Shown here piece by piece: positions 7,900 through 15,739 of a stretch of DNA of 64,000 nucleotides (positions within the stretch are counted from its first letter, which is position 1; the number at the start of each line of letters is the position of its first letter). Origin of the DNA: Brachymonas sp049977365 (GTDB lineage Bacteria; Pseudomonadota; Gammaproteobacteria; Burkholderiales; Burkholderiaceae_C). Location: positions 434,001-498,000 of the forward strand of contig NZ_JBNGEN010000001.1 in assembly GCF_049977365.1 (NCBI RefSeq). Direction: 5' to 3'. The position numbers were made by a program, and so were the translations under genes. Under the pieces are notes generated by a model. That model was not told the origin of the DNA. It did not search any database and worked only from the letters and a program-made list of their open reading frames with translations.

Positions 7900-8772
7900 T
7901 CACTTGTGCAATCCCTGCTCGTCCGGCTCACTGGTGGAGGTGCTGACGATGCTCACAGCCTCCCCCCTCGACTTGCGCCAGGCGTAAACGATGTAGCCGC
8001 TCAGCGCATAGCAGACGAAAAAGGCAAACAGCATCGTGGGCGGCTCGATGTTGATGACCGCAATGACCAGCACCAGCGCCACGATGAGGGTAAAGGGAAC
8101 ACTGCGTCTGCCACCAAAATCCTTGAAGCTGTAATAGGGAATATTGGTGACCATGGTCAGGCCCCCGAACAGCGTCAGGGCAAACATGAACCAGGACAGA
8201 TCACCGCGCACGATCCCACTTCCGGTGAACAACTCGATGAATGCCTTGAACCAAGGCACCTCGCGATGCGCCCCGATCATCTCATTCGTGAGCCAGATGA
8301 ACCCTGTGACCAGAGCTGCGGCTGCGGGGGAAGGGAGCCCCTGAAAGTACCGCTTGTCCACCACCCCGGTATTGACATTGAAACGCGCCAGCCGCAGGGC
8401 TGCGCAGGCGCAATAGACGAATGCAGCAATCCATCCCCAGCGCCCGATGGGACGCAGAGCCCATTCATAGGCGATCAGCGCAGGGGCGGCGCCGAAGCTC
8501 ACCATGTCGGCCAGCGAATCCATCTGTTCCCCAAAGGCACTCTGGGTATGGGTAAGGCGGGCCACACGACCATCCAGACTGTCGAGCACCATGGCACAGA
8601 AGACCCCGATCGTGGCAAGATCGAATCGGCCGTTCATGGCCATGACGATCGAGTAGAACCCTCCGAAAAGAGCTGCCAGCGTAAACAGGTTGGGCAGGAT
8701 GTAGATCCCCTTGCGCAGACGGGGATGTGGCCTCAGGCCTCCTTCGGCTGGTGAAAGATGGTTGGAATCCAT
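7900..8772 (-). CDS. pssA: CDP-diacylglycerol--serine O-phosphatidyltransferase
   Basis: Makes phosphatidylserine from CDP-diacylglycerol and serine in the inner membrane. From the ATG at 8772 the product has 290 residues with several membrane segments. The CDP-alcohol phosphotransferase signature DGxxARx8Gx3Dx3D is complete at residues 67-89 (DGRVAR ... GEQMDSLAD). The start is uncertain: an in-frame Met 13 codons upstream (8811) and the open frame to 8931 are possible, but the conserved part begins only at RKGIYILPNLFTLAALFGG. Psd, the next enzyme of the pathway, is the upstream neighbour on the same strand. Confidence 0.92.
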   Translation of the reverse strand: MDSNHLSPAEGGLRPHPRLRKGIYILPNLFTLAALFGGFYSIVMAMNGRFDLATIGVFCAMVLDSLDGRVARLTHTQSAFGEQMDSLADMVSFGAAPALIAYEWALRPIGRWGWIAAFVYCACAALRLARFNVNTGVVDKRYFQGLPSPAAAALVTGFIWLTNEMIGAHREVPWFKAFIELFTGSGIVRGDLSWFMFALTLFGGLTMVTNIPYYSFKDFGGRRSVPFTLIVALVLVIAVINIEPPTMLFAFFVCYALSGYIVYAWRKSRGEAVSIVSTSTSEPDEQGLHK

Positions 8773-9080
8773 ACGAACTTTCAATGATTGCAGGAAAAAA
8801 GTGCGGAACATACAGGGCCCACACACGGCCGCCTTGCCTCCAGCACCTCGCCCGGACAAGAAAGAGGGCTCATCCCCGCGCTCCTGCATGCCAGGATTTC
8901 TCGATGCCCGAAACCATGCCGGGAAGGGCACAGGAACAGGCGCCGCAATTTCCCATGACGGTTGCCGCCTATCATAGCGAGCTCAGCGCGCTGCCGACGT
9001 CATGCCCCGACTTCCTGCACACATGCGTGACCGCATCCTGAAGCCACACTAGACGCAGGGCAAGAGGGCTCATGCACCGA
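8773..9080 (-). other. psd-pssA intergenic region, no gene seen
   Basis: 308 bases without a convincing gene. A TATGAT (8976-8971 on the minus strand) may be a -10 for pssA, but no good -35 accompanies it. The 12-mer AAGAGGGCTCAT occurs twice, at 8862-8873 and 9062-9073, as a direct repeat 200 bases apart. No terminator with a T-tract was found. Confidence 0.4.
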
Positions 9081-9722
9081 TCAAAGAGCAGCCAGTACGG
9101 TGGTGGTGGCAGACACCTTCTGTCCCGGCGCCACCAACGGCCGTGCCGTCACTGGGAGATACACGTCCACGCGGGACCCGAAGCGAATGAACCCATAGCG
9201 CTGTCCTCGAGCCAGGGTATCCCCGGGCTTGACATAGCAGAGAATGCGCCGGGCCACGAGTCCTGCCACCTGCACCAGGGTCACCGTGGTGCCATGGCTG
9301 TCGATCACGACTGCATTGCGTTCATTCTCCGTCGAGGCTTTGTCGAGATCGGCATTGACAAAGGCGCCTGGAAAATACGCCACCTTGCGCACCACCCCGT
9401 CGACCGCAGCACGGTTGCTGTGCACGTTGAACACGTTCATGAACACGCTGATGAGCAACGCATCGCGGTCCGCATACGGGTCGCGAACCTTCTCGATCTT
9501 CACGATGCGGCCATCGGCAGGAGAGAGTACGGCGCCTGCATCCTGGGGAATGTTTCGCGGCGGATCGCGAAAGAACTGCACCACGAACAGGGCAATCAGC
9601 CAAAATGCCGCAGCCACTGCAAAACCGAAAAATATCTGCATCAGGACAGCCACCAGAATGCTGGTGGCGATGAAAGGCCATCCTTCGCGTGCCAGGAGAG
9701 GGTGGGGATAGTTCTTGCTCAT
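9081..9722 (-). CDS. psd: Phosphatidylserine decarboxylase, short form
   Basis: Pyruvoyl enzyme that converts phosphatidylserine to phosphatidylethanolamine. 213 residues, the short Psd form rather than the ~320-residue E. coli type. One or two N-terminal membrane segments (FIATSILVAVLMQIFFGF, then AFWLIALFVVQFF) precede LSPADGRI and NVFNVHSNR. The self-cleavage site is FGS at residues 181-183, where Ser would become the pyruvoyl group. The ATG at 9722 is chosen because the upstream open frame to 9893 runs back over the ilvC terminator. Confidence 0.95.
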   Translation of the reverse strand: MSKNYPHPLLAREGWPFIATSILVAVLMQIFFGFAVAAAFWLIALFVVQFFRDPPRNIPQDAGAVLSPADGRIVKIEKVRDPYADRDALLISVFMNVFNVHSNRAAVDGVVRKVAYFPGAFVNADLDKASTENERNAVVIDSHGTTVTLVQVAGLVARRILCYVKPGDTLARGQRYGFIRFGSRVDVYLPVTARPLVAPGQKVSATTTVLAAL

Positions 9723-9797
9723 TGCATTTCTTCGCGTCGGGGCATGCTCCGCAGGCGATGCCCGGAACATGGCGCAGTGGAGAGGGAATAGAAACGG

Positions 9798-9822
9798 AAA
9801 AAGCCACTGACAGTGGCTTTTT
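9798..9822 (-). terminator. Rho-independent terminator after ilvC
   Basis: AGCCACT / AGTGGCT stem with a GAC-type loop, flanked by A5 and T5, so it could work on both strands. It separates ilvBNC from psd-pssA. Confidence 0.8.
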
Positions 9823-9908
9823 CTGCATGCCTTGCCGCCTTGAAGCGGACAGAGGCCTATTGTGGCATGAATCGGGAACCGGCCGGATGGCACAGCTCCC
9901 TGCCATCA

Positions 9909-10925
9909 TCAGTTCTTGGTCTGGTCGACCAGCTTGTTCTTGGCGATCCAGGGCATCATCGAACGCAGCTTGCCACCGACCACTTCGATGGGGTGAGCCG
10001 CCGTGTTGCGACGACGTGCCGTCATGGCCGGATAGTTGATGGCGCCTTCCTGGATGAACATTTTGGCGTAGTCACCGTTCTGGATGCGCTTGAGGGCATT
10101 GCGCATGGCTTCACGGCTCTTGTCATTGATGACCTCGGGCCCCGTCACGTACTCGCCGAATTCCGCATTGTTGGAAATCGAGTAGTTCATGTTGGCAATG
10201 CCACCTTCGTAGATCAGATCCACGATCAGCTTGAGCTCGTGCAGGCACTCGAAGTAAGCCATTTCAGGAGCGTAGCCGGCTTCGACCAGGGTTTCAAAGC
10301 CCATCTTCACCAGTTCCACGGCACCACCGCACAGCACAGCCTGCTCGCCGAACAGATCGGTTTCGGTTTCTTCCTTGAAGGTGGTTTCGATGATGCCTGC
10401 CTTGCCCCCTCCGTTGGCCATGGCATAGCTCAGAGCCAGCTCACGGGCCTTGCCGGACGGATCCTGCTGCACGGCGATGAGGTGAGGCACACCGCCGCCT
10501 TGCTTGTAGGTGCTGCGCACGGTGTGACCGGGAGCCTTGGGCGCCACCATCCACACATCCAGATCGGCGCGGGGAACCACTTGGTTGTAGTGCACATTGA
10601 AACCGTGTGCGAACACGAGAGAGGCACCCTTCTTGATGTTGGGTTCCACATTGTTCTTGTACACCTTGGCGATGTTCTCGTCAGGCAGAAGAATCATGAC
10701 AACATCGGCGTCCTTGACTGCCTCGTCGACTTCCTTCACGGTCAGACCCGCAGCTTCGGCCTTGGGCCAGCTGGCGCCGCCCTTGCGCAGACCAACAACA
10801 ACCTTCACACCGCTGTCGTTCAGATTCTGTGCATGGGCATGGCCCTGGCTTCCGTAGCCGATGATGGCTACGGTCTTGCCCTTGATGAGGGACAGGTCAC
10901 AGTCTTTGTCGTAAAAAACTTTCAT
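9909..10925 (-). CDS. ilvC: Ketol-acid reductoisomerase (NADP+), class I
   Basis: 338 residues, the short class I form. It isomerises and reduces acetolactate or acetohydroxybutyrate in the valine/leucine/isoleucine pathway. The Rossmann motif GYGSQGHAHAQNL lies at about residues 24-36 and the C-terminal knotted domain contains ECLHELKLIVDLIYEGG and the metal-binding glutamates. The ATG at 10925 gives the usual MKVFYDKDCDLSLIKGK start, with GGAGAG four bases upstream. It is the third gene of ilvB-ilvN-ilvC. Confidence 0.97.
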   Translation of the reverse strand: MKVFYDKDCDLSLIKGKTVAIIGYGSQGHAHAQNLNDSGVKVVVGLRKGGASWPKAEAAGLTVKEVDEAVKDADVVMILLPDENIAKVYKNNVEPNIKKGASLVFAHGFNVHYNQVVPRADLDVWMVAPKAPGHTVRSTYKQGGGVPHLIAVQQDPSGKARELALSYAMANGGGKAGIIETTFKEETETDLFGEQAVLCGGAVELVKMGFETLVEAGYAPEMAYFECLHELKLIVDLIYEGGIANMNYSISNNAEFGEYVTGPEVINDKSREAMRNALKRIQNGDYAKMFIQEGAINYPAMTARRRNTAAHPIEVVGGKLRSMMPWIAKNKLVDQTKN

Positions 10926-10965
10926 ACAGCTCTCCAATGGAAAGAATGGGGGAAATGGCGAAATT

Positions 10966-10990
10966 GCCCTACGACAGGCTCAGGGCGAAC
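10966..10990. repeat. Small extragenic palindromic repeat (CGACAGGCTCAGGGCGAAC type)
   Basis: Between ilvN and ilvC. GCCCT at 10966-10970 pairs with AGGGC at 10982-10986 around ACGACAGGCTC. The core resembles the CCTTCGACAGGCTCAGGGCGAAC elements recalled as common between genes in several proteobacterial genomes. Only one copy was noticed in this window. Confidence 0.45.
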
Positions 10991-11066
10991 GCATCGACAT
11001 TTCGCCTTCATGAGAAACCGCCAGCGTTGAGCCCGTCGACACGCTGGGGCCTGGTAAAAGGGGGAA

Positions 11067-11558
11067 TCAGACCCGCAGAATGCGTTCTCCACGCCCGATG
11101 CCACTGGCTCCCGTGCGCACGGTCTCCAGAATGGCACTGGGCTCGATGGCATTGAGAAAAGCGTTGTTCTTGGACTGGTCCCCGGTGAGCTCGATGGTGT
11201 AGCTCTTGTCGGTAACGTCGATGATGCGCCCACGGAAAATATCCGCCATGCGCTTCATTTCCTCGCGTTCCTTGCCTACGGCGCGCACCTTGACCATCAT
11301 CAGCTCGCGCTCGATGTAGGCGCCTTCGGTCAGATCCACCACCTTGACGACTTCGATGAGACGGTTGAGGTGTTTGGTGATCTGCTCGATGACATCATCC
11401 GACCCGCTGGTCTCGATGGTCATGCGCGACAGGCTGGCATCCTCAGTGGGAGCAACCGTCAGGCTTTCGATGTTGTAGCCACGGGCAGAGAACAGCCCGA
11501 CCACACGGGACAGGGCGCCAGCCTCATTCTCGAGCAGCACGGCAATAATGTGTTTCAT
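11067..11558 (-). CDS. ilvN: Acetolactate synthase, small (regulatory) subunit
   Basis: 163 residues. The N-terminal ACT domain starts MKHIIAVLLENEAGALSRVVGLFSARGYNIESL; a second ACT-like domain follows from about residue 80 (ERELMMVKVRAVGKEREEM). It binds valine and sets feedback inhibition of IlvB. The ATG at 11558 follows AAAGAGGAAAC. Some annotations of this family use ilvH. It lies 176 bases after ilvB, a gap that holds a strong RNA fold. Confidence 0.95.
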   Translation of the reverse strand: MKHIIAVLLENEAGALSRVVGLFSARGYNIESLTVAPTEDASLSRMTIETSGSDDVIEQITKHLNRLIEVVKVVDLTEGAYIERELMMVKVRAVGKEREEMKRMADIFRGRIIDVTDKSYTIELTGDQSKNNAFLNAIEPSAILETVRTGASGIGRGERILRV

Positions 11559-11638
11559 GATGAGTGTTTCCTCTTTTCGTCGCCCTCCTCCCGTACCGGT
11601 AAGCACGGGACTTGGCGGACAATAGATTCCAACGTGAG

Positions 11639-11726
11639 AGCCACCGCTGGCCAGCTGCAGAATTTGCTGCAGCACTCGGCGCAGACCAACCAGCCCCTCC
11701 TGCCTGAAAGACCGGCAGCGGTGGCT
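11639..11726 (-). other. Structured element in the ilvB-ilvN gap
   Basis: An 11-bp perfect inverted repeat (AGCCACCGCTG 11639-11649; CAGCGGTGGCT 11716-11726) encloses a second perfect 7-bp hairpin GCTGCAG / CTGCAGC at 11654-11660 and 11667-11673. No T-tract follows on the minus strand, so it is not a classic terminator. It may be a processing or stability element setting the IlvB:IlvN ratio. Confidence 0.5.
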
Positions 11727-11734
11727 GGAATGGA

Positions 11735-13504
11735 TCAGGGCTCCTCGGACGCAAGCAGCATCTCGGTGATGCCCTTGCCTGCCTGCACCATGGGATAGAC
11801 GTTCTCGGAAGGATCGGTCCGGAAATCCAGGAAAACCGTGCGGTCCTTGAGCTTGCGTGCCTCGCGCAGTGCCGGCTCAATGTCCTTGGGGTCCTCGATG
11901 AGCAAGCCCACATGGCCATAGGCCTCGGCCAACTTCACGAAGTTGGGCAATGCATCCATGTAGCTGTGGCTGTAGCGACCAGAATATTCGATTTCCTGCC
12001 ACTGACGCACCATGCCCAGATAGCGATTGTTGAGCGCACAGATCTTGATGGGCGTGTTGTACTGCAGACAGGTCGAGAGTTCCTGGATGTTCATCTGCAC
12101 CGAACCTTCACCAGTGATGCAGAACACTTCACTCTGGGGACGCGCCAGCTTGATCCCCATGGCATAGGGAATCCCCACGCCCATGGTCCCCAGCCCACCG
12201 GAATTGATCCAGCGGCGAGGCTCGCTGAAACGGTAGTACTGGGCCGCCCACATCTGATGCTGCCCCACATCCGAAGTGATGTACACATCATCGTTTCGGG
12301 TCATCTGCCAAAGTGTCTCGACCACCTTTTGCGGCTTGATGACTTCCTTGTCATCCCGATCGTACTTGAGGCATTCGGTCCTGCGCCATTTGTTGATGGT
12401 GTCCCACCAGGGAGCCAAGGCTGCAGGATCCGGCTGTACCGGTGCATCGTGGATCGCGGTGAGCAGATCGGCCAGGACATCCTTGACATCTCCCACGATG
12501 GGTACATCCACCTTGACCCGCTTGGAAATGACGGAAGGATCGATGTCGATGTGAATGATCTTGCGTTCGTTCTGCGCAAAGTGCTTGGGGTTGCCGATCA
12601 CGCGATCGTCGAACCGTGCCCCCACAGCCAGCAGCACATCACAGTTCTGCATGGCATTGTTGGCCTCGACCGTACCATGCATTCCAAGCATGCCCAGGAA
12701 CTTGGGGTCGGTGGACGGATAGGATCCCAGACCCATGAGGGTATTGGTACACGGCGCACCAAGAGCATCGACGAGGGCTCGAAGCTCACTGCTGGCGTTG
12801 CCCATGACCACCCCCCCGCCGGCATACACATAGGGCCGCTTGGCAGCAAGCAGCAGCTGGAGTGCCTTGCGGATCTGGCCTGCATGACCCTTGCGCACCG
12901 GATTGTAGGAACGCATCTCCACGGTTTCCGGATAGCCATGCCAAGCCATTTTCTGGAACGACACGTCCTTCGGAATGTCCACCACCACCGGTCCGGGACG
13001 TCCAGTACGCGCAATATGGAAGGCGCGCTTCATGACCTGCGGAATGTCGCGCGGGTCCTTGACCAGGAAATTGTGCTTGACGATCGGACGCGTGATACCC
13101 ACGGTATCGCATTCCTGAAAGGCGTCCTGACCGATGGCGGCAGTGGACACCTGACCCGAAATGACCACGAGCGGCACACTGTCCATGTAGGCAGTGGCGA
13201 TTCCGGTGACCGCATTGGTCAACCCTGGACCTGACGTGACCAGAGCCACCCCGACTTCACCGGTCGCGCGCGCAAAACCGTCTGCCGCATGCACGGCAGC
13301 CTGTTCGTGCCGCACGAGCACGTGCTGTATGGAGCTTTGTTTGTAGAGGGCGTCGTAGATGTAGAGCACCGCACCACCGGGATATCCCCAGATGTGCTTG
13401 ACGTTTTCTGCTTCGAGACACTTGATGAGTGCTTCGGATCCCATGAGCATGGGAACCTTGGGGGCGGGCTTGGCGGTTGCCGCCTGAACTTGAGCTGTAT
13501 CCAT
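11735..13504 (-). CDS. ilvB: Acetolactate synthase, large (catalytic) subunit
   Basis: 589 residues. A TPP enzyme that makes 2-acetolactate or 2-aceto-2-hydroxybutyrate. The pyrophosphate-binding domain begins GSEALIKCLEAENVKHIWGYPGGAVL and includes the catalytic glutamate in VRHEQAAVHAADG. A central FAD-binding domain follows, and the TPP/Mg motif runs from GEGSVQMN to ALNN (GEG instead of the more usual GDG). First gene of the ilvB-ilvN-ilvC block. The 250-base divergent gap upstream holds its promoter and a possible leader. Some databases call this gene ilvI. Confidence 0.97.
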   Translation of the reverse strand: MDTAQVQAATAKPAPKVPMLMGSEALIKCLEAENVKHIWGYPGGAVLYIYDALYKQSSIQHVLVRHEQAAVHAADGFARATGEVGVALVTSGPGLTNAVTGIATAYMDSVPLVVISGQVSTAAIGQDAFQECDTVGITRPIVKHNFLVKDPRDIPQVMKRAFHIARTGRPGPVVVDIPKDVSFQKMAWHGYPETVEMRSYNPVRKGHAGQIRKALQLLLAAKRPYVYAGGGVVMGNASSELRALVDALGAPCTNTLMGLGSYPSTDPKFLGMLGMHGTVEANNAMQNCDVLLAVGARFDDRVIGNPKHFAQNERKIIHIDIDPSVISKRVKVDVPIVGDVKDVLADLLTAIHDAPVQPDPAALAPWWDTINKWRRTECLKYDRDDKEVIKPQKVVETLWQMTRNDDVYITSDVGQHQMWAAQYYRFSEPRRWINSGGLGTMGVGIPYAMGIKLARPQSEVFCITGEGSVQMNIQELSTCLQYNTPIKICALNNRYLGMVRQWQEIEYSGRYSHSYMDALPNFVKLAEAYGHVGLLIEDPKDIEPALREARKLKDRTVFLDFRTDPSENVYPMVQAGKGITEMLLASEEP

Positions 13505-13687
13505 TGATGAACCTTTTGTGATTTTCTATACAGAAAAACCTTGGGTGCCTCTCAGCGTCCTTCTTGTGGAAGGGCGTCGAGACTTGAGGCCAAAACCATG
13601 AGCGCTCTGGTAACGCGCCGGGCAGTGACCCGTTTGCCGTATTGCGTGACAAGTTTCATTATCGCATTGTTGCAATGCAAAAGTCAG
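13505..13687 (-). promoter_or_regulatory. ilvB promoter and possible leader region
   Basis: On the minus strand CTGACT (13687-13682), 18-base spacer, GATAAT (13663-13658) form a plausible promoter, giving a leader of about 145 bases. Inside it a 15-codon frame (13599-13552) encodes MVLASSLDALPQEGR, with one Val and three Leu. A GCCTC/GAGGC stem (13547-13551, 13586-13590) is followed eight bases later by T5. The geometry is poorer than the leuA attenuator, so control by attenuation is only a possibility. Confidence 0.4.
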
Positions 13688-13756
13688 TCCCCCGCCATTT
13701 TTTGCATGACCAGCCCATGCTGTCTGCCCCGAGCGACATCCCGATATACTCGGCCG

Positions 13757-14338
13757 ATGTCCTCGCAGTCGTCCTCTTCGCCTCTTCCTGCCGTGCATTC
13801 GTCTTCTTCGTCCGTCCTCCAGGCCCCTCCCCTATGGCGACGCATGGCATGCTGGCTCTATGAAGGAGTCCTGCTCTTCGGTGTGGTCTTCATCACGGGA
13901 TACCTGTTCAGCGCCCTCACCCAGACCCGCAGCGGAACACAGAACCGCCATGCACTCCAGGGCTTTATGTTTCTGATGCTGGGCATCTATTTCGCATGGT
14001 TCTGGAGCAAGGGTCAGACCCTGGCCATGAAGACCTGGCACATCCGGGTGACGGATCGGACAGGAAAGCCGATTGCCCAGTGGCGCGCCTTGCTGCGGTA
14101 CATGTGGAGCTGGCTGTGGTTTCTCCCCCCGCTTGCAGCACTGTATCTGGCAGGCACATGGCAAAGGCATGGCGGACTGGCCATCATGCTGCTGCTGGGA
14201 TGGGTACTGTTCTGGGCCTTGTTGACCCGTCTGATGCCGGGCAGACAGTTCGCACATGATCTGATGGCCGGAACCCGCCTGATCTCCCAGGAACCGCCCA
14301 AGGACGCGGAATCCAAGCGCAAATGGTGGCAGCTGTGA
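13757..14338 (+). CDS. RDD-family integral membrane protein
   Basis: 193 residues. After a Ser-rich N-terminus (SSQSSSSPLPAVHSSSSS) the RDD domain begins with RRMACWLYEGVLLFGVVF, whose Arg and charged residues sit where RDD proteins carry their name motif. Segments near FMFLMLGIYFAWFW and IMLLLGWVLFWALL are membrane-spanning. KGQTLAMKTWHIRVTD matches the conserved loop of the family. Function in the family is generally unknown, with transport suggested for some members. The ATG at 13757 lies only 7 bases after a TATACT, so translation could be nearly leaderless. Its end overlaps dgkA by 16 bases. Confidence 0.82.
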   Translation: MSSQSSSSPLPAVHSSSSSVLQAPPLWRRMACWLYEGVLLFGVVFITGYLFSALTQTRSGTQNRHALQGFMFLMLGIYFAWFWSKGQTLAMKTWHIRVTDRTGKPIAQWRALLRYMWSWLWFLPPLAALYLAGTWQRHGGLAIMLLLGWVLFWALLTRLMPGRQFAHDLMAGTRLISQEPPKDAESKRKWWQL

Positions 14339-14772
14339 GTGCGGACAAACAGCATGCGGCGGCAGACTCCATCTCCAGTGCGCCGGCTGGTCCCCATCCC
14401 CAGAAACGGCGCAAGGGCCTGATTCGTCTGTACTACGCCACGGGCTACTCTCTGGCCGGACTGTTCGCTGCCTTCCGAGAATCTCCTGCCTTCCGGCTGG
14501 AGGCATGCCTCAATCTGCTCGCGTTGCCCGTAGCCTGCTGGTTGGGGCGCAGCTGGATGGAGGTGGTCATTCTGTGGGTCGCCACCTGGCAGCTGCTCAT
14601 CGTCGAATTGCTCAACAGTGGCATCGAAGCCGTGACAGATCGCGTGGGCTATGAACTCCACCCTCTTTCCAAGCAGGCCAAGGACTTCGGCAGTGCCGCC
14701 GTATTTCTGAGCACGCTGACTGCCATCGGAACATGGGGAGCCTTCGCCTGGTCACGCTGGATGCCCGCATGA
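14323..14772 (+). CDS. dgkA: Diacylglycerol kinase, prokaryotic type
   Basis: 149 residues, with an N-terminal hydrophilic extension of about 35 residues before the DagK domain. ESPAFRLEACLNLLALPVACWL and LLIVELLNSGIEAVTDRVG carry the conserved catalytic Glu and Asn region of this three-helix membrane kinase. It recycles diacylglycerol to phosphatidic acid. The start overlaps the RDD gene, suggesting coupled translation; a nearby GTG at 14338 is a possible alternative. Confidence 0.9.
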   Translation: MVAAVSADKQHAAADSISSAPAGPHPQKRRKGLIRLYYATGYSLAGLFAAFRESPAFRLEACLNLLALPVACWLGRSWMEVVILWVATWQLLIVELLNSGIEAVTDRVGYELHPLSKQAKDFGSAAVFLSTLTAIGTWGAFAWSRWMPA

Positions 14773-14878
14773 AAACACATGGCCGGCAAGCCCGCGGAAA
14801 GCGATGACGGATCCGACACAGTGCATCGGATGTGCACGCGTATGATGAAGCACGCCTATTCCTTGATGTATCTCCCTC

Positions 14879-15562
14879 ATGCGCGATCCCTCAGTTTCCA
14901 AGTCTGCACCTTCTTTCGCTGAAAATACCGCCCTCTTCGGCCCCCACGCCCCTCCGTTTTCCATTTGCGTGTACTGCGCATCGCAGCAGGGTCGGGATCC
15001 CATTCATAGCCGGACCGCTCATGCGGTAGGCGACTGGATTGGACGCCACGGCGGACAGCTCGTCTATGGCGGCAGCCACGCGGGCCTCATGGGCATCCTG
15101 GCGGACGCCACACTGCAGGCAGGTGGCCGGGTCGTCGGCATCATTCCCAAGGCACTGGTCGATCGTGAATTCGCACACCATGGATGCACTGAACTCCATA
15201 TTGTGGACAACATGCATCAGCGCAAGTTCATGATGGCCGAGAGAGCCACGGCATTTTTGGCACTGTCGGGCGGCATTGGCACATTCGAGGAGTTCTTCGA
15301 AGCCTGGACCTGGCGCCAACTGGGCTACCACCACAAGCCGGTCGCCCTGCTCAACACGGCCGGCTACTACGACACCCTTCTCCAGTTCCTCGAAGGATCG
15401 GTGACCTCAGGCTTCATGCGTCATGCACAGATGGAAATGATCCACGTAGGCACAGAGGTGCCTGACGTCCTGCACTATCTTGCTGGCCCGGCGGAAGCCC
15501 GTGTGGCAGATGCCGCAGGGAGTCGGCTCGATCTGCAGGCTCCTCCAGAGGGGAGCGCGTGA
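14879..15562 (+). CDS. LOG-family protein (TIGR00730), cytokinin-activating-type phosphoribohydrolase
   Basis: 227 residues. The lysine-decarboxylase-like/LOG fold is marked by SICVYCASQQGRDP, VYGGSHAGLMG and SGGIGTFEEFFEAWTW; the family consensus is PGGxGTxxE, and the first residue here is Ser. LOG enzymes hydrolyse nucleoside 5'-monophosphates at the base-ribose bond. About 30 residues at the N-terminus are not conserved. A more divergent second LOG gene lies at 48289. Confidence 0.88.
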   Translation: MRDPSVSKSAPSFAENTALFGPHAPPFSICVYCASQQGRDPIHSRTAHAVGDWIGRHGGQLVYGGSHAGLMGILADATLQAGGRVVGIIPKALVDREFAHHGCTELHIVDNMHQRKFMMAERATAFLALSGGIGTFEEFFEAWTWRQLGYHHKPVALLNTAGYYDTLLQFLEGSVTSGFMRHAQMEMIHVGTEVPDVLHYLAGPAEARVADAAGSRLDLQAPPEGSA

Positions 15563-15693
15563 AAATCACGCCTGCTACAATCCATCGATCCAGGCCGGGC
15601 ACCACAGAATGCATCAGGCAGACCCCTGCACGGGGGCTGCTGCCGCGCTGCGCGCCCTCAGAGGAACCACACCTGTGGCCTCTGTCCCCCTGA

Positions 15694-15721
15694 AAGGCGG
15701 ACTGATCGTTCGCCTTTTTTC
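15694..15721 (+). terminator. Rho-independent terminator before ppiD
   Basis: AAAGGCG (15694-15700) pairs with CGCCTTT (15712-15718), with T-rich continuation. It ends 18 bases before the ppiD start, so it either ends the LOG transcript or acts in the ppiD leader. Confidence 0.55.
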
Positions 15722-15739
15722 ATTGCTTCAGGACATGGC

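Noticed and set aside
8862..9073. Direct repeat AAGAGGGCTCAT 200 bases apart as a mobile-element footprint
   Set aside because: Only 12 bases, no element or inverted ends between the copies.
13599..13659. Longer version of the ilvB leader frame from the ATG at 13659
   Set aside because: That ATG lies inside the predicted -10 element, so it would not be on the transcript.
13744..13756. TATACT just before the RDD-protein start, read as a leaderless promoter
   Set aside because: No acceptable -35 at normal spacing; not enough to call.
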